Shown: positions 23,055 through 31,269 of the stretch, one piece after another
Position numbering within the stretch: position 1 is the first letter of the stretch
Layout of the letters: every line of letters starts with the position of its first letter
Assembly: GCA_002310995.1 (NCBI GenBank)
Contig: DBYV01000010.1
Span: forward strand, 1 to 33,170
Length of the DNA: 33,170 nt
Source: a bacterium UBP6_UBA1177
GTDB taxonomy: Bacteria > UBP6 > UBA1177
Direction of reading: 5' to 3'
The notes under the pieces: model-generated
What the model saw: only the letters and a program-made list of their open reading frames with translations
What the model was told of the DNA's origin: nothing
Database searches by the model: none
Translations under genes and position numbers: made by a program

Positions 23055-24920
23055 GTGAAAAAATTATTAATTTTGTTTCTCGTCTTTTTTCTATGTTTTT
23101 TGGGATCAAATTTATCTGCAACCCCTGCTGTCACCGGCTCATCGTCTGATCATCTAGTATTTTATTACACGTTCGATGATGTTGCCAATGCCACAAATTA
23201 TTCAAGTTCCATTGCAGATTACAGCGATCTTTCCAAAGCTAAAGGAAAAGTTAAGAACACAAATGGAAATTCAGTTGTTCCTTCTTTATCGGCAAGTTTG
23301 CCATTAATTGGGGAATCCATAGAATTAGATGGCACAAAATATATAGAAATGGGAGGATATTATCCTCTTCAATCTTTGGGAGAATCAGGAAATCACCAGA
23401 TTACAATAAGTTTGTGGGTTAGATTTCTCAATACTGCCCCTATAGGCAATGATTGTTTTATAGCAAAAAATACTAACGGAGGCGGAGACAAGTTCCTTTT
23501 TGGAATTTGGGGAAGTCAGATGATGGTAAGAATTGGCTCAAACTACCGCCTTCAAACTTATGTAGATGGCACAAACGGCAGTTCAATAAATGTTTACAAC
23601 AGTGCCTGGCATAATTTCATAGTGACAATTAAAGAAGATCCGAACAATCTCGGGACATCCAAGGCGACTCTTTGGATTGATGGAGTGAAAAGGTGGAACA
23701 ATCTTACAATAAGCAATGTTTTAGCAGATTCAGATGTTACAACAGGGCAAATTCCTCTTATTGGAATGGATCTTGACGGCTCAAATTTGGATAAAACTGA
23801 TTGGCTTGAAGCCCATGTTGATGAAATTCAAATTTTTGACAGTGTGGCAAATGATGATGATGCATCAAATTTATATAACAAGCGTTTCGGAACACTTTCT
23901 GCTTTTAATGTTTGGACATCTTCTTTGGAATATTACGCCAATGAGAACGGAATAACTAGAACCCATGACAATACTGACGGTTTTCTTTACAATGCGTATG
24001 ACCAAATGAATAAAAATTCTTATGAATATTTGAATCAAAACTCTGATTTTTCTCAAGTTGCACATGATAATGATGTTCTTCTGAACGAATGGTTGGCTAA
24101 CTCAGATCAGTCAAACTATGAAGTCGTGCTTCACGGTGGTCACGGTCATTCATTAGGAATAAAAGATTATTATTCTACAGTACTAAGACCATATCATTAT
24201 ACTTATTCCGGGTCAACACGCTGGGTTTTTTATGATGCCTGCAATACCATGAAATATCCTGTTTACGGAAAAATTCCGTGCAGCACGATTTCAGACCCTG
24301 ATGAAAGATATAGATGTTGTCCAAATACGCAAGTGTCAGACGCTTGTTTCGGAAAACAAATTAACAATGCTGGAACGGAGTTTATAAATAATGAAGGTCG
24401 AAATTGGTTCAGCGGAAGATTTGCTTCCAATTCAGGACCTCATGCAATTTTAGGTTTTTCTTCAATAAAAGTATTTCATGCATACAACGATTATAATGCT
24501 TGCTCTTGGACTGCAAACGGTTATTTACCAAGTTATTCTGCTCCGAACAGTTTTGGCAGTGATTTTTGTCCTGAATATGATGAAAATTATCCAAGAGATG
24601 ATGAGAGGGTTTTGTTTAATTCGAAATTTTGGAAGGATGTAATGGTCAACAACCTGTCTATTTGGGAAGCTTATAAAAATGCAATAGACCAAAGAGAAGT
24701 TAATATTTCTGTTGATCCTCACTCAGTAGAGGCCTCAATCGTTTATAAGAAAAATACTTCCATAGGTTTTGATGGAAAGGATGAAACTTGGAACAGCACA
24801 TATCGCGGTTCCATGTCATCTTCAGACGAACTTACTCAAGACACTTATGTTTCTCTAAGAATTATACAACCGCTGCCTTATCTTATTCTTGAATTCCCAA
24901 CTTATTCTTTGGAGCATTAA
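23055..24920 (+). CDS. Exported LamG-domain protein with caspase-like (clan CD-type) His/Cys signature
   Basis: The signal peptide is MKKLLILFLVFFLCFLGSNLSA. Residues about 30-270 form a LamG/concanavalin-type lectin domain: HLVFYYTFDD, SIELDGTKYIEM, ITISLWVRF, WHNFIVTI, LWIDGV, HVDEIQIFD. The C-terminal half has VVLHGGHGHSLG (His360, His363) and, on the next hydrophobic strand, WVFYDACNTM (Cys396), followed later by GPHAILGFSS. The order H-G, then hydrophobic-D-x-C, is that of clan CD cysteine peptidases (caspases, gingipains, CHAT); DUF6345-like proteins have a similar layout. Peptidase activity is inferred, not shown. The start is GTG at 23055, after AGGAG. It is directly followed by a second exported protein. 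The pair is visibly AT-richer than its neighbours. Confidence 0.75.
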   Translation: MKKLLILFLVFFLCFLGSNLSATPAVTGSSSDHLVFYYTFDDVANATNYSSSIADYSDLSKAKGKVKNTNGNSVVPSLSASLPLIGESIELDGTKYIEMGGYYPLQSLGESGNHQITISLWVRFLNTAPIGNDCFIAKNTNGGGDKFLFGIWGSQMMVRIGSNYRLQTYVDGTNGSSINVYNSAWHNFIVTIKEDPNNLGTSKATLWIDGVKRWNNLTISNVLADSDVTTGQIPLIGMDLDGSNLDKTDWLEAHVDEIQIFDSVANDDDASNLYNKRFGTLSAFNVWTSSLEYYANENGITRTHDNTDGFLYNAYDQMNKNSYEYLNQNSDFSQVAHDNDVLLNEWLANSDQSNYEVVLHGGHGHSLGIKDYYSTVLRPYHYTYSGSTRWVFYDACNTMKYPVYGKIPCSTISDPDERYRCCPNTQVSDACFGKQINNAGTEFINNEGRNWFSGRFASNSGPHAILGFSSIKVFHAYNDYNACSWTANGYLPSYSAPNSFGSDFCPEYDENYPRDDERVLFNSKFWKDVMVNNLSIWEAYKNAIDQREVNISVDPHSVEASIVYKKNTSIGFDGKDETWNSTYRGSMSSSDELTQDTYVSLRIIQPLPYLILEFPTYSLEH

Positions 24921-25892
24921 ATGAAATACTTAATATTTACGCTTATTATTTCAGCTGTCTTTTATGTTTTCGCACAAACGGTAGATTATGACGAAAATGC
25001 GGCAATGTTTCTAGATAATCTTCAAATCAACAGCAACACTGCAGTGCATTCAGATTTTATGTCAGGAGATTCTTTATCGGAAAGTTTTATAAATTCATGG
25101 ATTGAAACTCCGAATTATATCTATTCCAAAGCGGTCAAACATGCTGACATGATGAAAATAGTCAGCAAAGCAGATTCTTTGTTCGGAAAAGAATATGTGA
25201 CAAAATATGATGATAATTCCGGCAAGCTTGTAAGAAAACTGAAAAAGAGGCTGAAAATTGATTCCAAAAACTATCCTGCGGCAGAGCATATTAATGAACT
25301 GACTCAAGAATTCATAGTAAAAGCTACTAATTTTTTGAAACAGATTCCTGAGATAGGTGAAAAAGTAATTGTTGATTCTGTAGGTATCGAAAAGTCAGGT
25401 TCAACTCTGAGAGAAAACGATGTCTATCGGATTACTGAAATAAGAGTGTTCTTTAGGCGGGTTTTTGATGGGGCTGTACTTAACGATGGCATTATTCCTG
25501 TAAAAATTGTTTTTGATACTGCCACAGAAATTATTAAACATTTCGAAGTTAATTGGAATGATTATGAATTCTTGCCGAATTTTAATTATTTTTATGAATA
25601 CGGCATAAGTGATGTTTCTAGAAATATTCGCAATGGCTTGGCGCAAGGCAAGTTTTCAGTCGGAATTTATGGCGAAGAAATTTTTGATTTAATTCATGTC
25701 TATAGTGTCGAAAAGATTTGGAGAAAAAAATATTGTAACGGGGAATATTTTTTGATTCCGGCATTGAGATTTTACACAAAAGTATATTCAGAAAACGGAA
25801 TTAAGTCTATTCCTGAATTGGCTGAAGACAATGTTAAAGAAACTTTTTTAACCCCTGTTTATGAACTAGTTTATAGTGAAATTTGTCAATAA
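24921..25892 (+). CDS. Exported companion protein of the LamG/caspase-like gene, unknown
   Basis: The 323-aa product has a signal peptide (MKYLIFTLIISAVFYVFA). The start codon follows the previous stop directly, so translation is coupled. I recognise no family with certainty. The stretch RITEIRVFFRRVFDGAVLNDGIIPVKIVFDTATEIIKHFEVNWNDYE resembles the PepSY/FTP-like propeptide strands that in some exported peptidases precede the catalytic part. This protein could therefore be a split inhibitor or chaperone domain for the upstream product (inference). Codon use is AT-rich like its partner. It lies 16 bases before paralogue B of the Cys-rich proteins. Confidence 0.7.
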   Translation: MKYLIFTLIISAVFYVFAQTVDYDENAAMFLDNLQINSNTAVHSDFMSGDSLSESFINSWIETPNYIYSKAVKHADMMKIVSKADSLFGKEYVTKYDDNSGKLVRKLKKRLKIDSKNYPAAEHINELTQEFIVKATNFLKQIPEIGEKVIVDSVGIEKSGSTLRENDVYRITEIRVFFRRVFDGAVLNDGIIPVKIVFDTATEIIKHFEVNWNDYEFLPNFNYFYEYGISDVSRNIRNGLAQGKFSVGIYGEEIFDLIHVYSVEKIWRKKYCNGEYFLIPALRFYTKVYSENGIKSIPELAEDNVKETFLTPVYELVYSEICQ

Positions 25893-25908
25893 TTGAATGG
25901 AGGAACCC

Positions 25909-26745
25909 ATGAAAAAAGTTATGTTTCTATCAATTTTGTTCTTTTCGTTCTTTGTTTCTGCAGAGGATGTTACATGCGAAAATGAAGCCGGAGATTGCAA
26001 ACTTTCAGGCAATGAATATGTATGTAATTGCCAAAGACTTGCCGGAGTAGGAAAGGTCAGTGGAAATTTGACCGGCGAGGAAGCTGATGAAGAACTCTGT
26101 GAGTCGTATCTTGAGAACAATTGCGGCAAAGAAAAACCAACAGTTATAAATCAATGTGGTGATAAACTTGATTATTGCATCACTTATTATGCGGAAACAT
26201 CCCAATGCAACAAAAATCAAACAGAGTACATGACAGAAGATGAAATAAGAATTGAAGTTGAGTCAGACGAATGGAATCGCACAAAGGAAAAAGTTTATAA
26301 TGGTTGCTGCTTGTTTTTTGAAAGAGCCCAAATAAATTATGAATGTCTCAAAGAAAATTGTGTAGATTTCGCAGACGAATGTTGTGCAGAATGTGCTCTT
26401 GAAGCTAACGATGGTGCTGACACGGCAGACACCGTTGATACCGACGACGGCGGCGATATCGTTGATACAGCGGACACAGCAGATACTGTTGATACTGCTG
26501 ATACTGATATCACTGATACGGCAGATACCGGTGATAATGGTGACACAGAAGTCATTTCTCCGGCACCGGAAGATGACTCTGCCGATAGTACTGACACCGA
26601 TGATGTAGATACTGCAAATACTGATGCTGATGATACCGCAAATACCGAAACTCCGAAGGACGGTTCTGCTCCGGCAGAAGATACAACAGACGGTGATAAA
26701 AAAGAAGAAAGCAAATCGGACGGCTGTTTAATGCTTTTCATCTGA
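25909..26745 (+). CDS. Exported Cys-rich protein with D/T linker and C-terminal KSDGC tag (paralogue B)
   Basis: Signal peptide MKKVMFLSILFFSFFVSA. A domain of about 150 residues shares the Cys pattern of paralogue A: CENEAGDC, CNC, ENNCGKEKPTV, NGCCLFFERAQINYECLKENC, DECCAEC. The linker is longer than in paralogue A and built from D-T-A-D-T-V-D-T-like repeats. The C-terminus ESKSDGCLMLFI is identical to that of A. The ATG at 25909 follows GGAGGAA; an in-frame ATG at 25897 lies in the ribosome-site region, as in A. The gene may be read with the two genes before it. Function is unknown; export and a shared C-terminal tag point to the cell surface. Confidence 0.82.
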   Translation: MKKVMFLSILFFSFFVSAEDVTCENEAGDCKLSGNEYVCNCQRLAGVGKVSGNLTGEEADEELCESYLENNCGKEKPTVINQCGDKLDYCITYYAETSQCNKNQTEYMTEDEIRIEVESDEWNRTKEKVYNGCCLFFERAQINYECLKENCVDFADECCAECALEANDGADTADTVDTDDGGDIVDTADTADTVDTADTDITDTADTGDNGDTEVISPAPEDDSADSTDTDDVDTANTDADDTANTETPKDGSAPAEDTTDGDKKEESKSDGCLMLFI

Positions 26746-26794
26746 CATAAAATCCAGAATAAAATTCATTTCTCCCGTTGACTTTCCGAAATAT
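26614..26794 (+). repeat. 181-bp direct repeat, right copy
   Basis: Near-identical to 22787-22967 and in the same orientation. The two copies are 3827 bp apart start to start and bracket the LamG/caspase-like pair plus most of paralogue B. Homologous recombination between them would delete one copy and everything between, leaving a complete fused paralogue. Confidence 0.9.
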
Positions 26795-26834
26795 TGCATT
26801 AAAAAAATAACCGCAACTTAGAGTGGAGGTTCTG

Positions 26835-27260
26835 ATGTACGAAGGCAAAGAAAAAGAAGCTGCTCAGGAAGTTATTGACAATGGGGCTAAATATTCAAAA
26901 CATTTCAGCGAAGATTCGTTTTTTGGTAAAATAAAGGAATACGGAAAGGCAGCCGGAACAAAGGTCGTTTTCGCGGCGTTACTTCTTTTCTACGCGATGA
27001 AAAGCGACAAGATGCCTTTGACTGAAAAGGCTTTAGTCGTTGCGGCACTCGGTTACTTTATTCTTCCGATAGATTTGATTCCCGATTTCATTCCGATTGT
27101 TGGATATGCTGACGACTTGACCGCGCTTTATGTCGCTCTCAAAAAAGTTACTTCTTATATCGATGACGACATAATCAATCAGGCGCGTAACAAACTCACC
27201 GGCTGGTTCGGCAACGTTGACGAAAATGACATCCAAAGTGTTCTTAATATGCTGCTCTGA
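26835..27260 (+). CDS. YkvA-family DUF1232 membrane-associated protein
   Basis: The 141-aa protein contains the DUF1232 signature AALGYFILPIDLIPDFIPIVGYADDLTAL at about residues 69-97, with hydrophobic segments on both sides (KVVFAALLLFYAM). The family is widespread, probably membrane-associated, and has no assigned biochemical function. The ATG at 26835 follows GGAGG; an in-frame GTG at 26823 overlaps that site. Its stop lies two bases before holA. Confidence 0.88.
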   Translation: MYEGKEKEAAQEVIDNGAKYSKHFSEDSFFGKIKEYGKAAGTKVVFAALLLFYAMKSDKMPLTEKALVVAALGYFILPIDLIPDFIPIVGYADDLTALYVALKKVTSYIDDDIINQARNKLTGWFGNVDENDIQSVLNMLL

Positions 27261-27262
27261 TC

Positions 27263-28285
27263 ATGAAGAACTATCCGCCTTCAATAAAAGATTTCATTGA
27301 TTTCGGTAAAAGCGGCGGGATTTTTTTCGTCCACTGCCCTGAACGCTATGTCTTAAAGACGATGAAAGGTGAGATTTCAGCTTTGTCTGACGGTGACAAC
27401 GGTGTCGAAGTGTGCTTTTTTGATGCCGGTGAAAACAAAAACGCTGTCACGGAGGCAATCGGTACAGCAAGCGAGATAACTCTTTTTGCTACCAGCAGGG
27501 TTGTTGTCCTCGATATTCCCGAAAAAATCTCCGATGCCGATCAGAAAGCGCTGGAACGCTACATCGATTCATGTGAAACGACGAACTTTCTCATCGTTTT
27601 TCTAAGTGAAATCGATAAAAGGCTCAAGTTCTTTAAGTCATTGCAGAAATTGACTAAAATTTACTTTCCCGTTCCGCTTCCTTCGACAGTCGAGCTTAAA
27701 AATTTCATAAAGAATGAGTTCAAGCCTTTCACGCCGGACGAAAATCTCATTGCGTTTTTCCAGAACGGCGCGAATCAGGATATGTTTTTCATTCACAACG
27801 AGATCGAAAAACTGAAACTTTACGCTGACGCAAAGCAGATAAAAGCGATGACCTACGACTCAATGTCACTTGTTTTGAACGACCTCAGCGAGCAGGTGAT
27901 CTTCAAAATAATGGATTTTCTCGTTTCGGGGAAAAAAGCGGCCGCGATATCGCTTTACCGCGAAACTCTGGTCGTCGAAGCCGAACAGAAGGTCAATCCG
28001 GTGATGATCTCGATGTTTTTCAAGCATTTCAAGGCGATAATGCAGATAAAGATCATGGCTCATGAAGGGAGAAACAGCGAAATTTCATCGTATCTTGCCG
28101 CTTCGAAAGTTTTTTATATGCGTGGAAACGCGTCTGTAATCGCTGCAAAATACAAAAATTCAACTGTTCTGCAGGCCTTGAAACGTATTGCAAAAATAGA
28201 GCTCGGCATGAAAGGGGCGGCAGAAACGGGAACTACCGAAACAAACCTCGAAATCGAACGGTTTATGTCCGAATTTTTCCTTTAA
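27263..28285 (+). CDS. holA: DNA polymerase III delta subunit (clamp loader)
   Basis: HolA opens the beta clamp as part of the clamp-loader complex. The 340-aa length is typical. The recognisable pattern is that of the divergent delta family: an early FFVHCPERYVLKTMKGEI, LFATSRVVVLDIPEK, NFLIVFLSEIDKRLKFFKSLQK, ELKNFIKNEF, the segment DMFFIHNEIEKLKLYA, then LSEQVIFKIMDFLVSGKKAAAISLYRETL and a helical C-terminal collar domain. No nucleotide-binding P-loop is present, as expected for delta. It starts two bases after the DUF1232 gene. Confidence 0.85.
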   Translation: MKNYPPSIKDFIDFGKSGGIFFVHCPERYVLKTMKGEISALSDGDNGVEVCFFDAGENKNAVTEAIGTASEITLFATSRVVVLDIPEKISDADQKALERYIDSCETTNFLIVFLSEIDKRLKFFKSLQKLTKIYFPVPLPSTVELKNFIKNEFKPFTPDENLIAFFQNGANQDMFFIHNEIEKLKLYADAKQIKAMTYDSMSLVLNDLSEQVIFKIMDFLVSGKKAAAISLYRETLVVEAEQKVNPVMISMFFKHFKAIMQIKIMAHEGRNSEISSYLAASKVFYMRGNASVIAAKYKNSTVLQALKRIAKIELGMKGAAETGTTETNLEIERFMSEFFL

Positions 28286-28299
28286 TACTTATTCAATTT

Positions 28300-28327
28300 T
28301 TGACTTAGCACATCTTTGTGCTATATT
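28300..28327 (+). promoter_or_regulatory. Promoter of glyQ-glyS-lysS with an inverted repeat in the spacer
   Basis: TTGACT (28300-28305), 16 bases, TATATT (28322-28327). The spacer and the edge of the -10 form TAGCACA-TCTT-TGTGCTA (28306-28323), a 7-bp inverted repeat. It could be an operator or the hairpin end of the holA message, though no T run follows it. GGGAGG precedes the ATG at 28356. Confidence 0.65.
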
Positions 28328-28355
28328 CGCGCGCTAATTTTTTTGGGAGGCCAAA

Positions 28356-29213
28356 ATGAAAGGACTTACCTTTCAGGAAATGATCGTTCGACTTGAAAAA
28401 TTCTGGATGGAACGCGGCTGCATACTGGTTCAGCCGTGGGATTTGGAAATGGGTGCCGGAACATTCCACCCGGCGACGTTTTTTTACGCGCTGAATCCGG
28501 CGAATATAAGCTCTGTCTATGTCCAGCCGTCGCGCAGACCGACTGACGGCAGATACGGCGAAAGCCCGAACAGAATGCAGAGGTTCTATCAGCTTCAGGT
28601 TCTCATAAAACCGAGCCCGAAAGACGCCCAGCAGCTTTATCTCGAAAGCCTTAAAGTCATCGGGATCGACCCTGCGGAGCACGATATCCGCTTTGTCGAA
28701 GACGACTGGGAAAGCCCGACTCTGGGTGCATGGGGTCTCGGCTGGGAAGTATGGCTTGACGGAATGGAGATCAGCCAGTTCACATACTTCCAGCAGGTAG
28801 GCGGAATCGACCTCAAACCGGTTCCGGTTGAGCTTACCTACGGCTTGGAAAGGATCTGCATGTACCTGCAGGGCGTCGAAAACGTTTACGATCTGCAGTG
28901 GAACGACAAAGTCAAATACGGCACGGTCCACAAGGCTGACGAAGTCGAATTTTCGACTTTCAACTTCAAAGAGGCGCCTGTTGAAGATTTCTTCGCGTTT
29001 TTCGACAAATACGAGAAAATTTCGAAAGAACTTATCGAAAAATCGCTTCCTCGCCCCGCTTACGAATTCTGCATCAAGGCAAGCCACGCGTTCAACATTC
29101 TCGATGCAAGAGGCGCTATTTCGGTCACTGAAAGGCAGAGATACATCATGCGCATCAGAGACCTTGCGTGTGCCGCTGCAAAAAAATACGCTGAAAGTTT
29201 TAAGGAGGAATAA
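28356..29213 (+). CDS. glyQ: Glycyl-tRNA synthetase alpha subunit
   Basis: The alpha chain of the bacterial alpha2-beta2 enzyme carries the class II catalytic core that activates glycine. The 285-aa product shows the family signatures FQEMIVRLEKFWMERGCILVQPWD, EMGAGTFHPATFFYAL, YVQPSRRPTDGRYGESPNRMQRFYQLQV, DDWESPTLGAWGLGWEVWLDGMEISQFTYFQQVGG and LTYGLERICMYLQ. The stop is immediately followed by the glyS start. Length and motifs are standard. Confidence 0.98.
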   Translation: MKGLTFQEMIVRLEKFWMERGCILVQPWDLEMGAGTFHPATFFYALNPANISSVYVQPSRRPTDGRYGESPNRMQRFYQLQVLIKPSPKDAQQLYLESLKVIGIDPAEHDIRFVEDDWESPTLGAWGLGWEVWLDGMEISQFTYFQQVGGIDLKPVPVELTYGLERICMYLQGVENVYDLQWNDKVKYGTVHKADEVEFSTFNFKEAPVEDFFAFFDKYEKISKELIEKSLPRPAYEFCIKASHAFNILDARGAISVTERQRYIMRIRDLACAAAKKYAESFKEE

Positions 29214-31259
29214 ATGTCGGATTTTATTTTTGAAATCGGTTATGAAGAGTTTCCAGCAAGTTTTATTCTTCCTTTTGTTTCGCAGCTTAAGGAAAAGATA
29301 CTTTCCGAGCTTGAAAAACAGCGCGTAACTGTCGGAAACTGCAAGGAATTTTCAACATGCTCGAGAACGGCTCTCGTCTGCACCGGACTTCCCGAAAAGC
29401 AGCCTGACATCCGCGAAAAAGTCACAGGCGCACCGAAAAAAGTTGCTCTCAACGCTGACGGGACCCTTTCCAAAGCTGGCGAAGCCTTCCTTGCAAAGAA
29501 CAAAATCACTGACTATTTCTTTGAAAATAGTGAAAAAGGCGAAGTGATCGCAGGATACGTCGAAGAAAAGGGAAAAACTCTCGAAGAAGTCATCGCTCCA
29601 ATCGTAAAATCGGCTCTCCACGCTGCAAACTTCAAAAAAAGCATGCGCTGGGCGGAGAACACTTTCGCGTTCGCAAGACCGATCAGATGGATAATGCTTT
29701 CGATCGACGGAAAACCGGTCGAAGACGATTTCGAAGGGATAAAATTCTCGAAAACTTCTTTCGGACACCGCTTCCTTTCAAACGGAGCTCTTGACGTAAA
29801 TGCTTCGAATTATTACGAAATTCTTACGGCGCACTATATTATGGCCGACAGAACTGAAAGAAAGAAGTTCATCCGCTCAGAAGTCGCGAAAAAAGCCGAA
29901 GAACTCGGACTTATCGCAAATATCGACGAAAATCTTCTCGATGAAGTCACCGACATGGTCGAATATCCGCATGTCGTCATCGGCAACATTCCCGAAAAAT
30001 ACAAAAACCTGCCGGTAGAACTCGTTGTAAAAGTCCTCAAAAAGGATCAGAGATACTTCACTTTGAGCGATAAAAATTCGCAGGTTATCAAGTTCGCAAG
30101 CGTTCTCAACAACATTCCGCGCAACGATTCGCTTGTCATCGAAGGAAACGAAAAAGTTGTCGCAGCACGTCTTTCCGATGCCGCTTTCTATTTCAACGAC
30201 GACCTTGCGAAAGATTTCGGCGCGCTCAAGGAAAAGCTGAAAGGAGTCCTTTTCCAGAAAGATCTCGGAACTTACAGCGAAAAAGTCGAAAGAATCTGCA
30301 AGATCGCCGCTTTCATCGCCGGAAAATACTTCACGCTTGACGATGCGGCGAAAAAACGCCTCCAGACTGCCGGCGAAATGATCAAAAACGACCTCGTAAC
30401 GGGCGTTGTTTTCGAATTTCCCGATCTGCAGGGAATCATGGGGCGTTACTACGCACTTCACGCCGGTTTTGCAAGCGACATCTGCGAAGCGATGTACGAG
30501 CACTATCTTCCGATAAACGCAGGTGACGAACTTCCTAAAACCGAGATCGGAACGATCTTAAGCATGTCCGATAAAATAGACACGATCGTAGGCGGATTCA
30601 TGGCAGGAATGAAGCCAAGCGGCTCCAAAGACAAGTTCGCGATACGCAGAAACGCTATAGGTTTCCTCACAGTCGCGCAGAATTACAGCCTTGACATCAA
30701 GGAAGTCGTCGAATTCGCATGGAACCTCATTGTTCCGCGCATCAAAAACGCGAAAGAGGAGATGAAGCAGGAAATAATCGACTTCATAGTCGCAAGATAC
30801 AACGGCGTTTTGAGCTTCGACACCCCTGTCATCCAGGCTGCGACGGCACGCGACGCCGAATTTCCGAAAGTTGTCGCAAAACGGGCCGAGACGATTTCGC
30901 GCCTTCTCAAGGAAAGCGGGATTTCCGAACTCGTCCAACTTTACAAACGCGGCTGCAACATCCTGAAAAAACAAGACTTTACAGTCGGAACAGTCAACAA
31001 ATCACTTTTCGAGCAGGATGAAGAGAAGAACCTTTTTGCCGAAGTCGTCAAAGTCGAAAACGAAATCAAAACAATGCATGACAATTTCGATATCGCGATG
31101 AAGATCCTCTCGCTCAAACCGGCACTCGACGCATTCTTCGACGCTGTTTTCGTAATGCACGACAACGTTGAAATAAGAACGAACAGAATGAACCTCATCG
31201 GTAAAGTTACCAGCTTGGTAGCCGAAAATATCGGTGAAATAAGCTTTTTGAATATTTAG
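29214..31259 (+). CDS. glyS: Glycyl-tRNA synthetase beta subunit
   Basis: The beta chain recognises tRNA-Gly and contains an HD-like and an anticodon-binding region. The 681-aa protein begins FIFEIGYEEFPASFILPF, and has KSMRWAENTFAFARPIRWI, VVIGNIPEKY, KVLKKDQRYF, VVAARLSDAAFYFNDDL, the FQKDLGTYSEKVERI segment and LQGIMGRYYALHAG. The ATG follows the glyQ stop directly, with AGGAGG in the end of glyQ. It is a normal length for the family. Confidence 0.98.
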   Translation: MSDFIFEIGYEEFPASFILPFVSQLKEKILSELEKQRVTVGNCKEFSTCSRTALVCTGLPEKQPDIREKVTGAPKKVALNADGTLSKAGEAFLAKNKITDYFFENSEKGEVIAGYVEEKGKTLEEVIAPIVKSALHAANFKKSMRWAENTFAFARPIRWIMLSIDGKPVEDDFEGIKFSKTSFGHRFLSNGALDVNASNYYEILTAHYIMADRTERKKFIRSEVAKKAEELGLIANIDENLLDEVTDMVEYPHVVIGNIPEKYKNLPVELVVKVLKKDQRYFTLSDKNSQVIKFASVLNNIPRNDSLVIEGNEKVVAARLSDAAFYFNDDLAKDFGALKEKLKGVLFQKDLGTYSEKVERICKIAAFIAGKYFTLDDAAKKRLQTAGEMIKNDLVTGVVFEFPDLQGIMGRYYALHAGFASDICEAMYEHYLPINAGDELPKTEIGTILSMSDKIDTIVGGFMAGMKPSGSKDKFAIRRNAIGFLTVAQNYSLDIKEVVEFAWNLIVPRIKNAKEEMKQEIIDFIVARYNGVLSFDTPVIQAATARDAEFPKVVAKRAETISRLLKESGISELVQLYKRGCNILKKQDFTVGTVNKSLFEQDEEKNLFAEVVKVENEIKTMHDNFDIAMKILSLKPALDAFFDAVFVMHDNVEIRTNRMNLIGKVTSLVAENIGEISFLNI

Positions 31260-31269
31260 GGAGGAAAAA

